Assembly (NCBI GenBank): GCA_036346255.1
Contig: CM070638.1
Coordinates: forward strand, 35,650,394 to 35,714,393
Direction of reading: 5' to 3'
Origin: Ampelocalamus luodianensis
Lineage: Eukaryota > Streptophyta > Magnoliopsida > Poales > Poaceae
DNA: 64,000 nucleotides
The notes below the pieces were generated by a model. It saw only the letters and a program-made list of their open reading frames with translations, was not told the DNA's origin and did not search any database. The translations under genes and the position numbers were made by a program. Below, in pieces: positions 47,119 through 58,689 of this stretch. How positions within the stretch are numbered: the first letter of the stretch is position 1; each line of letters begins with the position of its first letter.

Positions 47119-49329
47119 TGTTAGAGATATATGTATAGTGTGTTATTCCCCATTGTTATGAGGGGTTATTTGCATGTTCACTACCTGTACTTTGTGTATA
47201 TATACTGGCCCTTTGCCCCTAGTAATACAAGTTGCTATTCCTAACATGGTATCAGTGCCAATTAGGTTTTCCTCTCCCAGACGCTGCAACTCGTCCTCCC
47301 CTGCCATAGCCGCCACCGCTTCCTCCTCCTCGCCTAGATTAGTCACGACGCCCGGCGCACTGCTACGCTGGCCGTGGCTCAAGCGCTGTGTTGTCAATCG
47401 CCCGTGGTTGCCAGAAGCAACCGCGTCTAACGCCGACGTCGTGCCTCTGCATCGGCCGCTGTCGCCGTTGCTTCTTCACCGACGCCTCAGTCGTGGTCGC
47501 TCGGGGACGCTATATCCGGAGCCGCCGCTGGGGAGCTGCTGCCGCCGCTCAGGGAGCCGCCGCCTTGTCGCCCATCGGTGTCGCCCCGATTGGCGCTGAT
47601 CCGCCGCCGCTCGGGGAGCTGTCGACATCGTTTCAGGGAGCCGTCGCCGTCGCCGTGGCCGCGCCTCGTTCTTCGCTCGTTAGATCCCGATTCGGTGTTT
47701 CTCGGCGTCGCCTGGTATCTCCTCGTCTTCATCGGTGCAGGCGTCGCCTCGCCCTCGGCTTCTTCCCGATCCGAAGCGTCTCCTCGTCTTCGCCGGTCTT
47801 CTTTGCCCGTCACCGGAGCCGCCCGTCACTTCCGCTTTCATCGCTGTCACTGGGGCTGCCTTTGTCATTGTCACCGGAGGCCTTGATCCGCCGTCAACCG
47901 AGCTCGCGCCGCCGGGGTCGTCGCGGATTCATCGCGCCGCCCAACGACTGAGCTCGCGCGCGAATCGCTATCGCCGCCGAACGCCGCGATACGCCGCCGC
48001 CGCCTCGTCGCTACTATCGCCGGGAACCCTAGTTCCCCCGTGCGCGTGAGTTTCTAAGGCCGAGTGGGCTTGGGCTCCTTTTTGAGCCGGTTCGGTCCAG
48101 CGAGGAAAAAAAAACGGAAAAAGGAAAAGAAATATCAGTACGTAGCTCTAACCGCCGCGTCATCTAGCGCCGCCTGTTAGACTTTGTTGTCTTGGTCGCC
48201 GCGCCGTCCAGCGCTACCTACCAATGGCTTCTGTTCCATCAGCTGCAATGACTCGCCTGAGTGGTGCCGATGCGATGCCGCCCTCCGTGCTCGCCGCTCG
48301 TCCCACTACACCGATCGCTTCCACGCTTGCCGACCGCTTCCTCCAATGGCCGCCATAGGTGGTGGTGGCCGTCCTCACTGCTCCTACTGTGACAAGGTCG
48401 GCCACATTGAGTCCCAGTGCTATAAGAAGCAGCGGCATCTTTCACGCCGTTCTTCTACTAGCACTGGCACTAGTGCTTCTACATCGACATCTGTATCGAC
48501 TCCTTCAGCAGTTTTTCTCACTGAGCAGGAGATAGCCAGCCTTCGACGCCTGCTTGCCGCTTCAGGTTCTCCCTCGACAGGTTTTGCAGTTTCTGCTACT
48601 AACTCTTCGGGCACTGCGAAACCACCCCTTGCACGGTCAGGTCCCTTCCCGTGGATTCTTGATTCTGGAGCATCTTTTCACATGACTTCTGATTCTTCCA
48701 CTTTGTCTTTCATTACACCTCTTGATTCTCCTGTTACTGTTGATGGTACATCTCTTTCTATCTCTAGTCGAGGATCTTTTAGCAACTCATCTTTTCATGT
48801 TCCTTCTGTTGCTCATGTTCCTCGCCTTACCATGCAACTTCTTTCTGTTGGGCAGATTACTGACCTTGGTTATTGGGTCATTCTCGACTCTGACTCTTGT
48901 TATGTTCAAGACCGCCACACGGGAGCTCTAGTTGGTTCTGGCCCTCGGCGCCTTAACTCACAGCGTCTTTGGGAGCCTGACTGGCTTCACCTTCCTTCTA
49001 CTGCCACCGTTGCCACCAATCTCTTCGCTTCTACCACTCCGTCTACCAGCTCTTTCCAGCAGTGGCATCACCGTCTTGGTCATCTGTGTGGATCTCGTCT
49101 GTCGTCTTTAGTTCATCGTGGTCTTCTCGGGTCAGTCTCAGGAGACGTATTCCTCATTGTTATGAGGGGTTATTTGCATATTCACCACAAGTTGCTATTC
49201 CTAACTTTGTGTATATATATCGAACTAGCTGTGGTGATCTGAGTTGGTTGGATTGGTGAACATAACCACCAACCTAATAGAAGATCTTACATAAACATAG
49301 TGTTGTAATACAAGTTGCTATTCCTAACA
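47119..49329 (+). mobile_element. Pol-deleted short-LTR Copia (copy C)
   Basis: It is flanked by ACGAC (47114-47118 and 49330-49334). The 5' LTR (47119-47246, TGTTAGAGATATATG...CTAACA) is of the same family as the Copia tandem at 8.5-20 kb. Gag and protease are followed directly by 3' LTR sequence; integrase, RT and RNase H are absent. The 3' LTR is rearranged and holds repeated copies of AAGTTGCTATTCCTAAC. Confidence 0.85.
48184..49161 (+). pseudogene. Copia copy C gag-protease fragment
   Basis: It has an intact-looking zinc knuckle (CSYCDKVGHIESQCYKK), a Ser/Thr-rich linker, the protease core WILDSGASFHM and the QWHHRLGHLCG block, then ends at the junction with LTR sequence. It is better preserved than the matching part of copy A (13052-13474 and 12467-13006). 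Confidence 0.8.
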
Positions 49330-49334
49330 ACGAC

Positions 49335-52300
49335 CAAGTGTCGATGCTCCTCGTCAAATCGATAATTGTTTTCAAAAAGAATGCTTATGAGAAGCATTGC
49401 AATGACACGAGAAGATGTGACACGATCGATGTGCCGCCTAATGCTTGCTACCATGAACTCTGAGCTTCAGAAGCAATATGAGACCACGAATGCTTACAAT
49501 ATGACTGTGAGTCTGAAGGGTATGTTTCATGATCAAACAAGGGTAAAGAGGTTTAACACCTTTAAGACATTGTTTTCTTGTAGGCTGTCAGAAGGTAACT
49601 CGATCAGTCCTCCTGTGATCAAAATGATTGGTCTCATTAAGAGCTTGGAAAAGCTTGGTTTTTCCCTTAGCCAAGAGTTGGCTACTGATGTGATTCTCCA
49701 ATCGCTCACTGCAAGCTTTGAACCTGTCATATTGAGTTTTCATATGAATAGCATGGAGAAGTCAATGACCGAGTTACATGGCATGCTTAAGGGTGCTGAG
49801 GAGAGCATCAAGAAAAGTTCTAATCATGTGATGATGGTTCAAAAGACTACTAGCTTCAAGAAGAAGGGTAATCAAAGGGAAAGGAAAAAGGCAAAGGAAA
49901 AACTCAAGATGAGATCGAGAGTCTCAAGGCTAAACTTAAGAAGCTCAAGCTAGGTCCTAAGCCTGACACAGAATGTTGTCATTGTCATGAGACTGGGCAT
50001 TGCAAGAGAAATTGCAAGAAGTACTTGGCAGAAATGAAAAAGAACAAAAGAAATAAGACTTCCAAGTTCTGGTATAAATATTATACAAATTAATCTTGCC
50101 ACTTCTTCGACCGGTTCTTGGGTATTTGATACCGAATCGGTTGCTCATATTTGCAATTCGAGGCAGGGACTAAAAAGGAGAAAAAGTTTGGCAAGAAGAG
50201 ATGTTGATCTTCGCGTGGGCACTGGAGCAAGAGTTGTTGCATTAGCTATTGACACTTTACCATTAGCTTTACCCTCAGGATTAGTTATGGAACTAAATAA
50301 TTGTTATTATGTTCCAGCCTTAAGCAAAAATATTATTTTTACTTTATGTTTAGGAGCAGAAGGTTATGAGTTTAGAATAAAGAACAATTGTTGTTTAATT
50401 TATTTTGAAAATATGCTTTATGGCCATGCTCCATTGGTGAATGGATTGTATATTTTGAATCTTGAGAATGAGCCTATCTACAACATTAATGATAAGAGAC
50501 TTCGACCTGATAATATGAATCTCACTTTTATTTGGCATTGTCGACTAGGTCATCTAAATGAGAAGCGTATGATGAAGCTCCATAAAGATGGTCTTCTAAA
50601 CTCATTTGATTTTAAATCATTTGAAACATGTGAATCTTGTTTACTTAGCAAGATGACAAAAGCACATTTCACGGCCAGAGGTGAGAGGGCGAGTGACATG
50701 TTGGCCCTTATACATTCGGATGTATGTGGACCAATGAGCACTTCAGCCAGAGGTGGTTTTCAGTACTTCATAACTTTTACTGATGATTTTAATAGATATG
50801 GCTATGTCTATTTGATGAGACATAAGTCGGAATTTTTTGAAAAGTTCAAAGAATTTCATCATGAAATACAGAATCAACTTGGCAAGACAATCAAATATCT
50901 ACTATTTGATCGTGGAGGTGAATATTTGAGCCATTAGTTTGGTGATCATCTAAAGAGGTGTGGAATTGTTCTACAACTTACTCCGCCAGGAATGCCTCAA
51001 TGGAATGGGGTGTTAGAACGATGGAACCGAACATTGTTGAACATGGTTTGATCAATGATGAGCCAATCTGATCTTCCATTGCAATTCTAGGGATACGCTT
51101 TGGAAACAGCGGCTTTCACTTTAAATAGAGTTCCATCAAAAACTGTTGAGAAGACACCATATGAGATATGGACCGGGAAGTGTTCCAGTTTGTCTTTTCT
51201 CAAGGTATGGGGTTGTGAGGCATATGTCAAACGTTTGACGTCTGATAAACTCACACCCAAGTCTGATAAGTGCTTCTTTGTGGGGTATCCTAAGTAAACT
51301 AAAGGATATTACTTTTATAAGCAGGATGAAAACAAAGTGTTTGTTGCCCGTAATGGTGTCTTATTGGAGAAAGAGTTTCTTTCCAAAGGAGTCGATGGGA
51401 GCAAGGTGCAACTCGAAGAAATTCGGGAAACATCTGAAAATGTTTCAACTCCTGCTGAACCTCTACAGGATGAACAAAATATTGTTGAACCTGTAGATGA
51501 AGCATCAGCCCCATGAAGATCTAAAAGGCCACGTCAATTGCCTACAAGATATGGGCATGACGTATTATTGTTGAATAATAATGAGCCTAAAACTTATTCG
51601 GAAGCGATGGTGGATCCAGACTCTGAGTCATGGCTTGAAGCCATGAGATCCGAGATAAAGTCCATGCATGATAATCAAGTTTGGAACTTGGTTGATCTAC
51701 CTGATGGTATTAAAATCATTGAGTGCAAATAGATTTTTAAGAAAAAGATAAATATAGATGGAAATATTCACATTCATAAGGCACGACTGGTCGAGAAGGG
51801 TTTCAGACAAATTCAAGATGTTGATTATGATGAAACCTTCTCGTCTGTCGCTATGCTTTAGTCTATCAGGATCATTCTAGGTATTGCTGCATATTTCGAC
51901 TATGAGATATGGCAAATGGATGTCAAAACGGCTTTCCTAAATGAAAACCTAAGTGAGGATGTGTACATGACATAACCTGAGAGTTTTGTCGATCCGAAAG
52001 AAGCTAGAAAGGTATGCAAGCTTAAGAAATCTATCTATGGATTAAAGTAGGCATCTCGAAGTTGGAACATTCGTTTCGATGAAGTAGTCAAAGGGTTTGA
52101 CTTTGTCAAGAACGAAGAAGAACCTTGTGTTTACAAGAAGGTTAGTGGAAGCAAACTTGTGTTTCTGATATTGTATGTGGATGATATACTACTGGTCGGA
52201 AACGACGTTCCTATGCTTGAATCTGTTAAAGCTTCATTGAGAAATAGTTTCTCTATGAAAGATTTAGGAGATGCAGTATATATTCTTGGTATAAGGATCT

Positions 52301-53151
52301 ATAGAGATAGATCTAAGAGGCTAATTGGATTAAGCCAAGATGTGTGCATTAACAAGGTGTTGAAACGGTTCAACTTGCAAGACTCCAAGAAAGGTTTCTT
52401 ACCCATGTCACATGGTATTTAATCTTAGCAAGACTCGGTGTCCTACGATCACTGATAAGCGAGACAAAATGGCTAGAATCCCATATGCTTCGGCTATAGG
52501 ATCTATCATGTATGTCATGCTGTGCACACGACCAGATGTGTCGTATGCTCTAAGTGTTACGAGCAGATATCAGTCAGATCCAGGTGATGGTCACTGTATA
52601 GCAGTCAAGAATATCCTTAAGTACTTAAGAAGGACAAAAGATAAATTTCTTGTTTATGGTGGTGAGGAAGAGCTGGTTGTAAATGGTAACAACGATGCTA
52701 GTTTCCAAACCGATAAGGATGATTTCAGATCGTAGTCTGGGTTTGTGTTTTGTTTGAATGGAGGAGCAGTAAGCTAGAAAAGTTTCAAGCAAGGAACGGT
52801 TGTTGATTCTACAACAGAGGCTGAGTACATTACCGCTTCGAAAGCTGCAAAAGAGGCCGTATGGATTAGAAAGTTTATTAATGAACGGTTTCGAGTGCTT
52901 CTAGTCCAGTGGATCTCTATTATGATAATAGTGGAGCCATTGCACAAGCTAAGGAGTCTAGATCGCATCAAAAGTCCAAGCACATACTTCGACGATATCA
53001 CATTATTCGTGAGATCGTTGAAAGAGGTGATGTGAAGATATGCAAAGTGCACATGGATTTGAATATTGCTGATCCGTTGACAAAGCCTCTCCCGCAACCT
53101 AAATATGAGACACACACAAGAGCTATGGGTCTTCGATACATCTACATTTGA
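49335..53151 (+). pseudogene. Angela-like Copia gag-pol (broken)
   Basis: The gag capsid part is at 49366-49953, with a zinc knuckle CCHCHETGHCKRNC near 49975. The protease is degraded (SWVFDTESVAHI). Integrase (50188-51300) includes HLNEKRMMKLHKDGLL, CESCLLSKMTKAHF and a degraded PQWNGVLERWNRT. RT has MDVKTAFLNENL and LYVDDILLVGND (52180-52220). RNase H at 52430-53151 includes TTEAEYITA, DNSGAIAQAKE and DPLTKPLP. At least nine stops interrupt it, for example before FGDHLKRCG, and in place of Trp or Gln codons at RT sites. Confidence 0.88.
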
Positions 53152-53160
53152 CTCTAGTGC

Positions 53161-53171
53161 AAGTGGGAGAT
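53161..53171 (+). other. Polypurine tract of the Angela-like Copia
   Basis: AAGTGGGAGAT lies immediately before the TGTTGA start of the 3' LTR. Confidence 0.8.
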
Positions 53172-54465
53172 TGTTGACGATATGCCCTAGAGGCAATCAT
53201 AGAGATGATTGTATCACGTCTATGGATGACAAATATCTCACCTAGAGTTTAAACCAGATATCGTGAGGCAAATGGAGAATACACGAGTAGGTCACTTAGT
53301 TCGACAAGTTATAGACTGGTCGTATGGAGATACGAGCTGGTCGTAGACTGGTCGAACGTAATCACAAAGTGGTCGAAACCTGGTCGTAAGGAGTTACGAA
53401 CTGGTCGAAACTAAATATGAACTGGTCGTATAGAGATACGAGCTGGTCGTACTTAAGTATAACTGGTCGTAAGGAGTTACGAACTAGTCGTACATAAATA
53501 CGGACTGGTCGTGACGAGATATGAGCTGGTTGTAAGTGATGAGAACCTGGTCGTAGATCATGTTGCATTAAGGTTCGTCCGATATAATTTGGGTGTATTC
53601 GGGAATTGTTATGTCCTGCTAGGGACCGCTACGACTCGTGGTCAGGAAAGGGTTTTCGAGTCACAACCGATTACACATAAATCTAACGGGTCACACACTT
53701 AACGGGTTGGAACAAACCAGTACGAATACGATTCGTCAAACGTGTTTGGATAGAATCCTTCACGAGGCACTATATAAGGAAATGCTTGAGACTCTTGCTG
53801 AGGTGATAGCAAGATCCTTACTCTCATGGAGGATGACACGATGGGGCAAATTTTTCTTGTCACAATGCCATACCAACTTTGAGGGTTGGGGATACATATT
53901 TATAGGGCTAAACCCATAGCCAAGCATATGCTAGTCATCTTCCGAAAGATGCTATGTCCTCTAAAGCTAGTCCTAAAGCTAGTCCAAGACAAAGAGATGC
54001 TGGTCAAGGCTAGCTTGAAGGCGGCAAAAGCCCTGAGACTTATCCATCAATTGGGAACATGCGAGGGACGTGAGTTGCTCCACCGAAACCCTAGCCGTCA
54101 TCTTCCCGAAAGAGCCCTGCCGTGCAACTTGGTGCTAGCACACCGACGTCCGGTTGGTCCTTCCCTGGACGTGTGGATACCGTAGATGCACTACTACGGT
54201 TGCTGTTGCGCTTGAGGACGATCTACGTTTTTCACAAGGAACTTCAGAGGTTGCTGGAGAAGACGATCGACTCACGAGGGCGCAGGACGATCGATTACGA
54301 TCACTACATCGGCGTGCTCTTCGTTGGACCAGGCTACTCCGACTCTTCTTCCGCTGCACTGCACGTCTGGTGGTAACGATCTGTGATCATCTACTTATTT
54401 GGCATCCTGGTTTATGTGGCAGAATTTTTGAATTGTTGCTATCGTAACCTACCCATATCCCTTCA
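53172..54465 (+). repeat. 3' LTR of the Angela-like Copia, deleted and interrupted
   Basis: At 1294 bp it is shorter than its 1709 bp partner. A segment equal to about 44076-44714 is missing between two TCTATG words. A foreign piece of about 258 bp (53790-54050) is inserted below the TATA box (53771-53777). The hairpin array is present at about 53262-53570. Confidence 0.85.
53790..54050. other. Foreign insert in the 3' LTR
   Basis: It is absent from the 5' LTR at the matching point (about 45315). It begins near CTTGCTGAGGTGATAGC and ends near CTTATCCATCAA, with an internal TATTTATAGGG and a doubled CTAAAGCTAGTC word. I see no clear target duplication or inverted ends. Its origin is unknown; it reads like another retroelement LTR. 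Confidence 0.65.
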
Positions 54466-54864
54466 CCGGCAACGGATTGTGAAGTGGTGTTATGCTCACC
54501 ACCTCCAGAGAGAAGAAAGAGCAACTCTAGTGATCGAGGGAAGTACTTGTGTGGAGCCAACTTGATTTGTTGAAGTTTCCTCAACGTGGACTAGTGAAGA
54601 CCGGCAAGTCTTTGATACCACGGGAAAAACATCATTGTCTCTATTGTGGTTTATTCCTTGTCTCTACTATTTACTCATTTACATTTCTAGCAATTTATTT
54701 GTGTAGAATTGCTTAGCTAGAATTGTATTTAGTATTTACATAAGCTTATAATTGTCTTAAAAAGCATAGTAGTTCGTTCATTGTATTTGTGCTAGGAAAC
54801 TTTGTTAAGACAATCAAGATTAAAAATGTTAATTAATAGAAAAGTTTTAAAAACATCCTATTCA

Positions 54865-55095
54865 GGGGGGAAAAAACTCGGCCGGTAACCGCTTACCGGT
54901 GGGGGTCCGGGATTTTGGATCCCAACCGGTTTTTTCGGGTTTTGCAAGTTCAAATTCTAATATTTGAATTTTGAATGCTTTTTAATCAAATTCAAGCGAT
55001 TTTCATCCGGTTTTTTCCGGGAAATCCGGTTACCGGTCATTTTTTTTTCTGGCCGACGACCGGGATTTACCTCGGAAACGGTTTTTGATCATTGC
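54865..55095. mobile_element. 231 bp MITE-like insert in the SIRE-like LTR
   Basis: It splits CCTATTCA/CACCCCCC of the LTR. Flanking 9-mers TCCTATTCA (54856-54864) and TCGTATTCA (55096-55104) match at 8 of 9 positions, a size typical of Mutator-type insertion. It is rich in CCGGT/ACCGG words. Terminal inverted repeats are weak. Confidence 0.5.
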
Positions 55096-55260
55096 TCGTA
55101 TTCACCCCCCTCTAATCGGTTATCCTTGATCCTGCACCGCTATAGCCTATAATTTGCATCTAATATGCTTCAGAGAGTAATACCATCACTCAAAACTTGT
55201 AACCATGATAATACTAGTTTACATGAGTCCATGGACTATTGGCTTTGTATAACTTATTTG

Positions 55261-56122
55261 CAAGCTTATTAAGGCATCGCCTAAGGCGGTAAAGCGCTGC
55301 CGGTGTGCTAAGGCGTCGCCCCGCCTTGCGTCGCCCCCACCTTGCCGCCTCCTCTCCGTGTGGCTCCTCCTCCCGGCTCCCCGTCGCCATCGCGTAGCTC
55401 CTCAGTGCCTCCCTGCGGTTCCCCGTGCCCTGCCCGCACCTCCTCTGCTCGGAGCCTTCGGTGGAGAGGGAGGTAGAGAGAAGAGAGGAGCCGGGAGCTC
55501 ACCTGGACCTTGGAGTTCGTCGACAAGGTGCGGGGGCCACCCATCACCCTCGCCGACCGCTTCCTCAAGCCCGTCGTCGAGGACCTCTGGAACGACGATG
55601 ACGGCTCCCTCCACCGTGCAAAGCCGCCGCCTCCGAATCTCCCACCACTGCTCCGGATCTGTTCCGCCGCGCTGCGCCTCCACTACGACCCCGTCACGCT
55701 TCTGCGACCGCTGCGCCGCCGCGACCGTCGCGACATGCCGCCGGCCTGAAGCATGCGCACCCCCGCGCCACCGGCTTTGTGCTTTCCGCGCATGCCAAAT
55801 CTGCCTTCCCCGGGTAGGGAGAGAGGGAGGTAGGGGAGGTAGGGGGAGAGAGAGACGTGGGAGATGGGGAGATTAGAGGCGGCTAGGGTTAGAAGATGTT
55901 GGGCAGTTGGGGCCTGGGGTGAGCTGGGCTGGCTTGATGGGTTGGGTGTTTTCTTTTTTCTTTTACTTTTCTGCTCCTCATCCTTTTCTTTTTTTTTTCT
56001 TTTCACATTTGCAGCTTGCAGCTTCCTACTCGTATGGCGTCGCCTTAGGCGTTCAAGGCGCCGCTTAGGCGTCTGGGCGGTGCTTTGGCGCCACACCTCG
56101 CCTTAGTGCCTTAATAACCATG
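55261..56122. mobile_element. Pack-MULE-like element (862 bp)
   Basis: The left end CAAGCTTATTAAGGCATCGC and the reverse complement of the right end, CATGGTTATTAAGGCACTAA, form inverted repeats. They continue into further GCCTAAGGCG-like words. CTTATTTG flanks both sides (55253-55260 and 56123-56130). No transposase is present; the interior is GC-rich and gene-like. Confidence 0.75.
55480..55749 (+). pseudogene. Captured gene fragment inside the MULE (unknown)
   Basis: The frame reads ELTWTLEFVDKVRGPPITLA then DRFLKPVVEDLWNDD before turning Pro/Arg-rich. The first part has normal amino-acid composition and looks like a real exon piece; I do not recognise the family. It is confined to the transposon. 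Confidence 0.4.
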
Positions 56123-56130
56123 CTTATTTG

Positions 56131-58640
56131 TGACGATCTGTGTTGACACTCCACTTCATATCACCACCCAGTGAAATCTGTCAATCCTGAGGGATGACTC
56201 TAATCACGGTTTAAGAATAATCTGTGTCATGCGTTACATTATCTGGAAATACAAATACTTTGAAATACCACGCTGCTTATTGTGCACTGCTTGAATTCAG
56301 CCTCCAGAGCTGTGCATGATCTTCCTTTTTTTTATGTTGGTCATGTGTATCAGAAAGGATAAAAAGTTGAAGTAAAGGTAGAGAGGAGCAGAGATTTTTT
56401 TTTAGGTTGATAACATGGACAAGAATGGCATAAAAAGATGAAGTTGCGGGTAGAGGAGCAGAAAGATCTTCTTGCAAGGATGTATATTTGTATAATGGCA
56501 TGGGACAACGTTTTGTTGGTAAAATCATATCAAGCGTCGTTTTCGATTTAAGCAAATTGATGTTTCCGCTAACATTGCATAAAATTGGTTTGCATCATAT
56601 GTGAAATGCAATCCATGCCTAGAATAACTTACTACTACCTGATCTAGTCTACCAAGCTAGTGTGCTCAAACATACAAAGATTGCAAAACTAGTACGACGA
56701 AATTCCCTTTGCTGCAATGGGGCAGGTGGTCCAGTATTCCGAACAAGGGATTTGCAATAGACAAGCTTTGACAAAACAGAGGTAGCAGCAGATGCAGGCG
56801 TGCGTATTTACCTCAAGAGATGATCCGATCTGGGTGGTCGAGCGCCAGCGAACGCGGGAAGCTTCTCCTGAATTTTTCACCTTGTGCTACCAGTGAAGAC
56901 TGTTTCTGCTCACCGGTGGGGCAAGCAATCTGTCGAGCAGGTCCCCTCCCCGCCTGCACCGTCACGACCCTCGCGCGCACGGCGGTGGTACGCCGGCGCG
57001 CGGAGAAGTGGAGCAGGACGAGCGCGCCTTTCAGCGGCGGAGGAAAGGCACGTAGGGCGCGACGAAGGCACCCCGAGCTTGCCGGCCTCGGTCACGGCGA
57101 GTCGCGCAACTGCGTGGTAGGTGGGCGTGGACTTATTGTTCGACGAAGTCTCATGTCCGGACGGCGAAGCCGCAGCAGACCTAGTTATCCTAATATTTTC
57201 ACTTTCTTTCTGTACTTGTTTCGTAAGAGACTAAGTGGTTTTAAGTACGATATTTGATATAAGGTTGTATGATCATTTTTTATTAATTTTTTTTAATTAA
57301 ATTTAATGTTTTTTTATTTGTGCACACGATGGATCGTACGATAAGTTTTTTGATCGTGTTTCATCCCCGTCGCATGGAGAGAAGGAACCGGTAACCACGA
57401 TTTAGATGCAACGGATCAATGTAATCTCTGCGAAATGTATCACCACGGTGACCTCAAATACATGGTCATTTTCAACAGAGAAAATCGACCCGCCTTAAAC
57501 ATTAGCAGCAAATTAAAGAGGTATAATAGAGAATCAAGTTTAATATCTTAACCAGAGTTATTGCTGTGTATCACAAGTTTCCATTGGAAATCGTAGAGGA
57601 ATCACATCCGTATTAACGTACCTGGTAGCGTTCGAGCTAGATCGTTGAACGGTGGCGTGCCCGCGTCTTGTGGGTGCTAAGCTCGCGGCCTCCAAGCTGA
57701 GAGCAATGGAAATGACCGATACGTTCTTTCGATGATTAGTCCGGCGATAGTTACCCAGTGTCATACGAATAAACTACTACCCAAATTGCACAGTAGTTTG
57801 AACCTTTGGCACCCACCTCCTTGTTTGTAATCTGACAGTAAACTATACTTATGTCAGACGCTGATACCAACATAGTTGACAACAACACTTGGAGCGTGCG
57901 TTTTGTGCACCCACCGTACCTCGCAAAAGTTTTTAATAATGGAAATAGTCCATATTACCCCTGAACATTGATTTTGCATCTACGTAAACTATAAATCTGA
58001 TATCCTACCCCTAAATTTCTAATATCAGAGCAACTAACCCCGCAGGCAAAAAAGAAATATCACCTTGTCGAATGGGCTTGTCAGGGGCGGAGGCAGCAGC
58101 TGGGGTGCCGTATATGACTTTGGCACATCCGAAAATTTTGCGAGTAAGAATATAGTATTTATGCATTTATAACTGTGGGGTGATAGCTTTGTTTAAGGAG
58201 GTTTTATAAATTGGAGCAGACATGGTGCACTTGGGCATGAATTGTACACCACCATTAAAAATTTTCTACCTCCCGTACTGTGGCTTCTTGTGTAAATGGT
58301 GTTGGAAATTTGAACCTAAAACTGGTTTTGACATGATCTTTTCACACGGAAATATCTTAGAAATGTGCCTTTCGCTTTGGTCGAGCATAAACTTGATGAT
58401 ACCCTTTATTGGTCTCACCTTCTCAAGGTCAGAGATTTTTATTTACAGGGCAGAAAGATGATTGCGGGAAATAGACCAAAAAAAACCATGGGAAGACGTG
58501 TGGTTAGATGGTCAACCAATGTGTACAAAATTTGGAAAGCTCTATGCTTGTCGCACCCCGTGAAATTAATCCCGAAAACTTATGTGTTTACTGTACTAGT
58601 CGTATGATCAGTAGCTAGTACAAATATTTATATCATTAAT
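56131..58640. other. Region without a supported gene
   Basis: A GC-rich island at 56820-57180 has competing open frames on both strands and no recognisable domain. CAGGGGCGGAGGCAGC at about 58085 resembles the start of a hAT-type MITE. The open frames at 58222-58607 are unsupported. Confidence 0.45.
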
Positions 58641-58689
58641 ATATCACATCTATACATGTTATATTAAACATGTAGTGCATATATTATAT

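Larger units (their letters stand above)
44023..54465 (+). mobile_element. Angela/BARE-like Copia retrotransposon (10.4 kb with nested insertion)
   Basis: It has a perfect duplication CCGGC (44018-44022 and 54466-54470), TG...CA LTRs, a tRNA-Met primer-binding site, a polypurine tract and gag-pol in Copia order (integrase before RT). LTRs open TGTTGRYGATATGCCCTA and close ATCCCTTCA. Its leader/gag boundary is interrupted by another Copia at 47119-49329. Multiple stop codons make it inactive. Confidence 0.9.
42738..55136 (+). mobile_element. SIRE/Maximus-like Copia solo LTR, split by other elements
   Basis: It is flanked by CCGCT (42733-42737 and 55137-55141). It opens TGAAAGCATCTAGACCCC, then TTTTGGTAATTAATG, and closes near ATTCACCCCCCTCTAATCGG and ATCCTTGATCCTGCA. 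These words recall SIRE-type LTRs of grasses. Removing the Copia at 44023-54465 and the small insert at 54865-55095 leaves about 1.7 kb with no interior, so it is a solo LTR. Confidence 0.8.

Noticed and set aside
47388..47951. 187-codon plus-strand frame, Arg/Ser/Pro-rich
   Set aside because: It lies in the GC-rich leader of Copia copy C, before its gag. The composition follows base bias and overlapping frames are also open.
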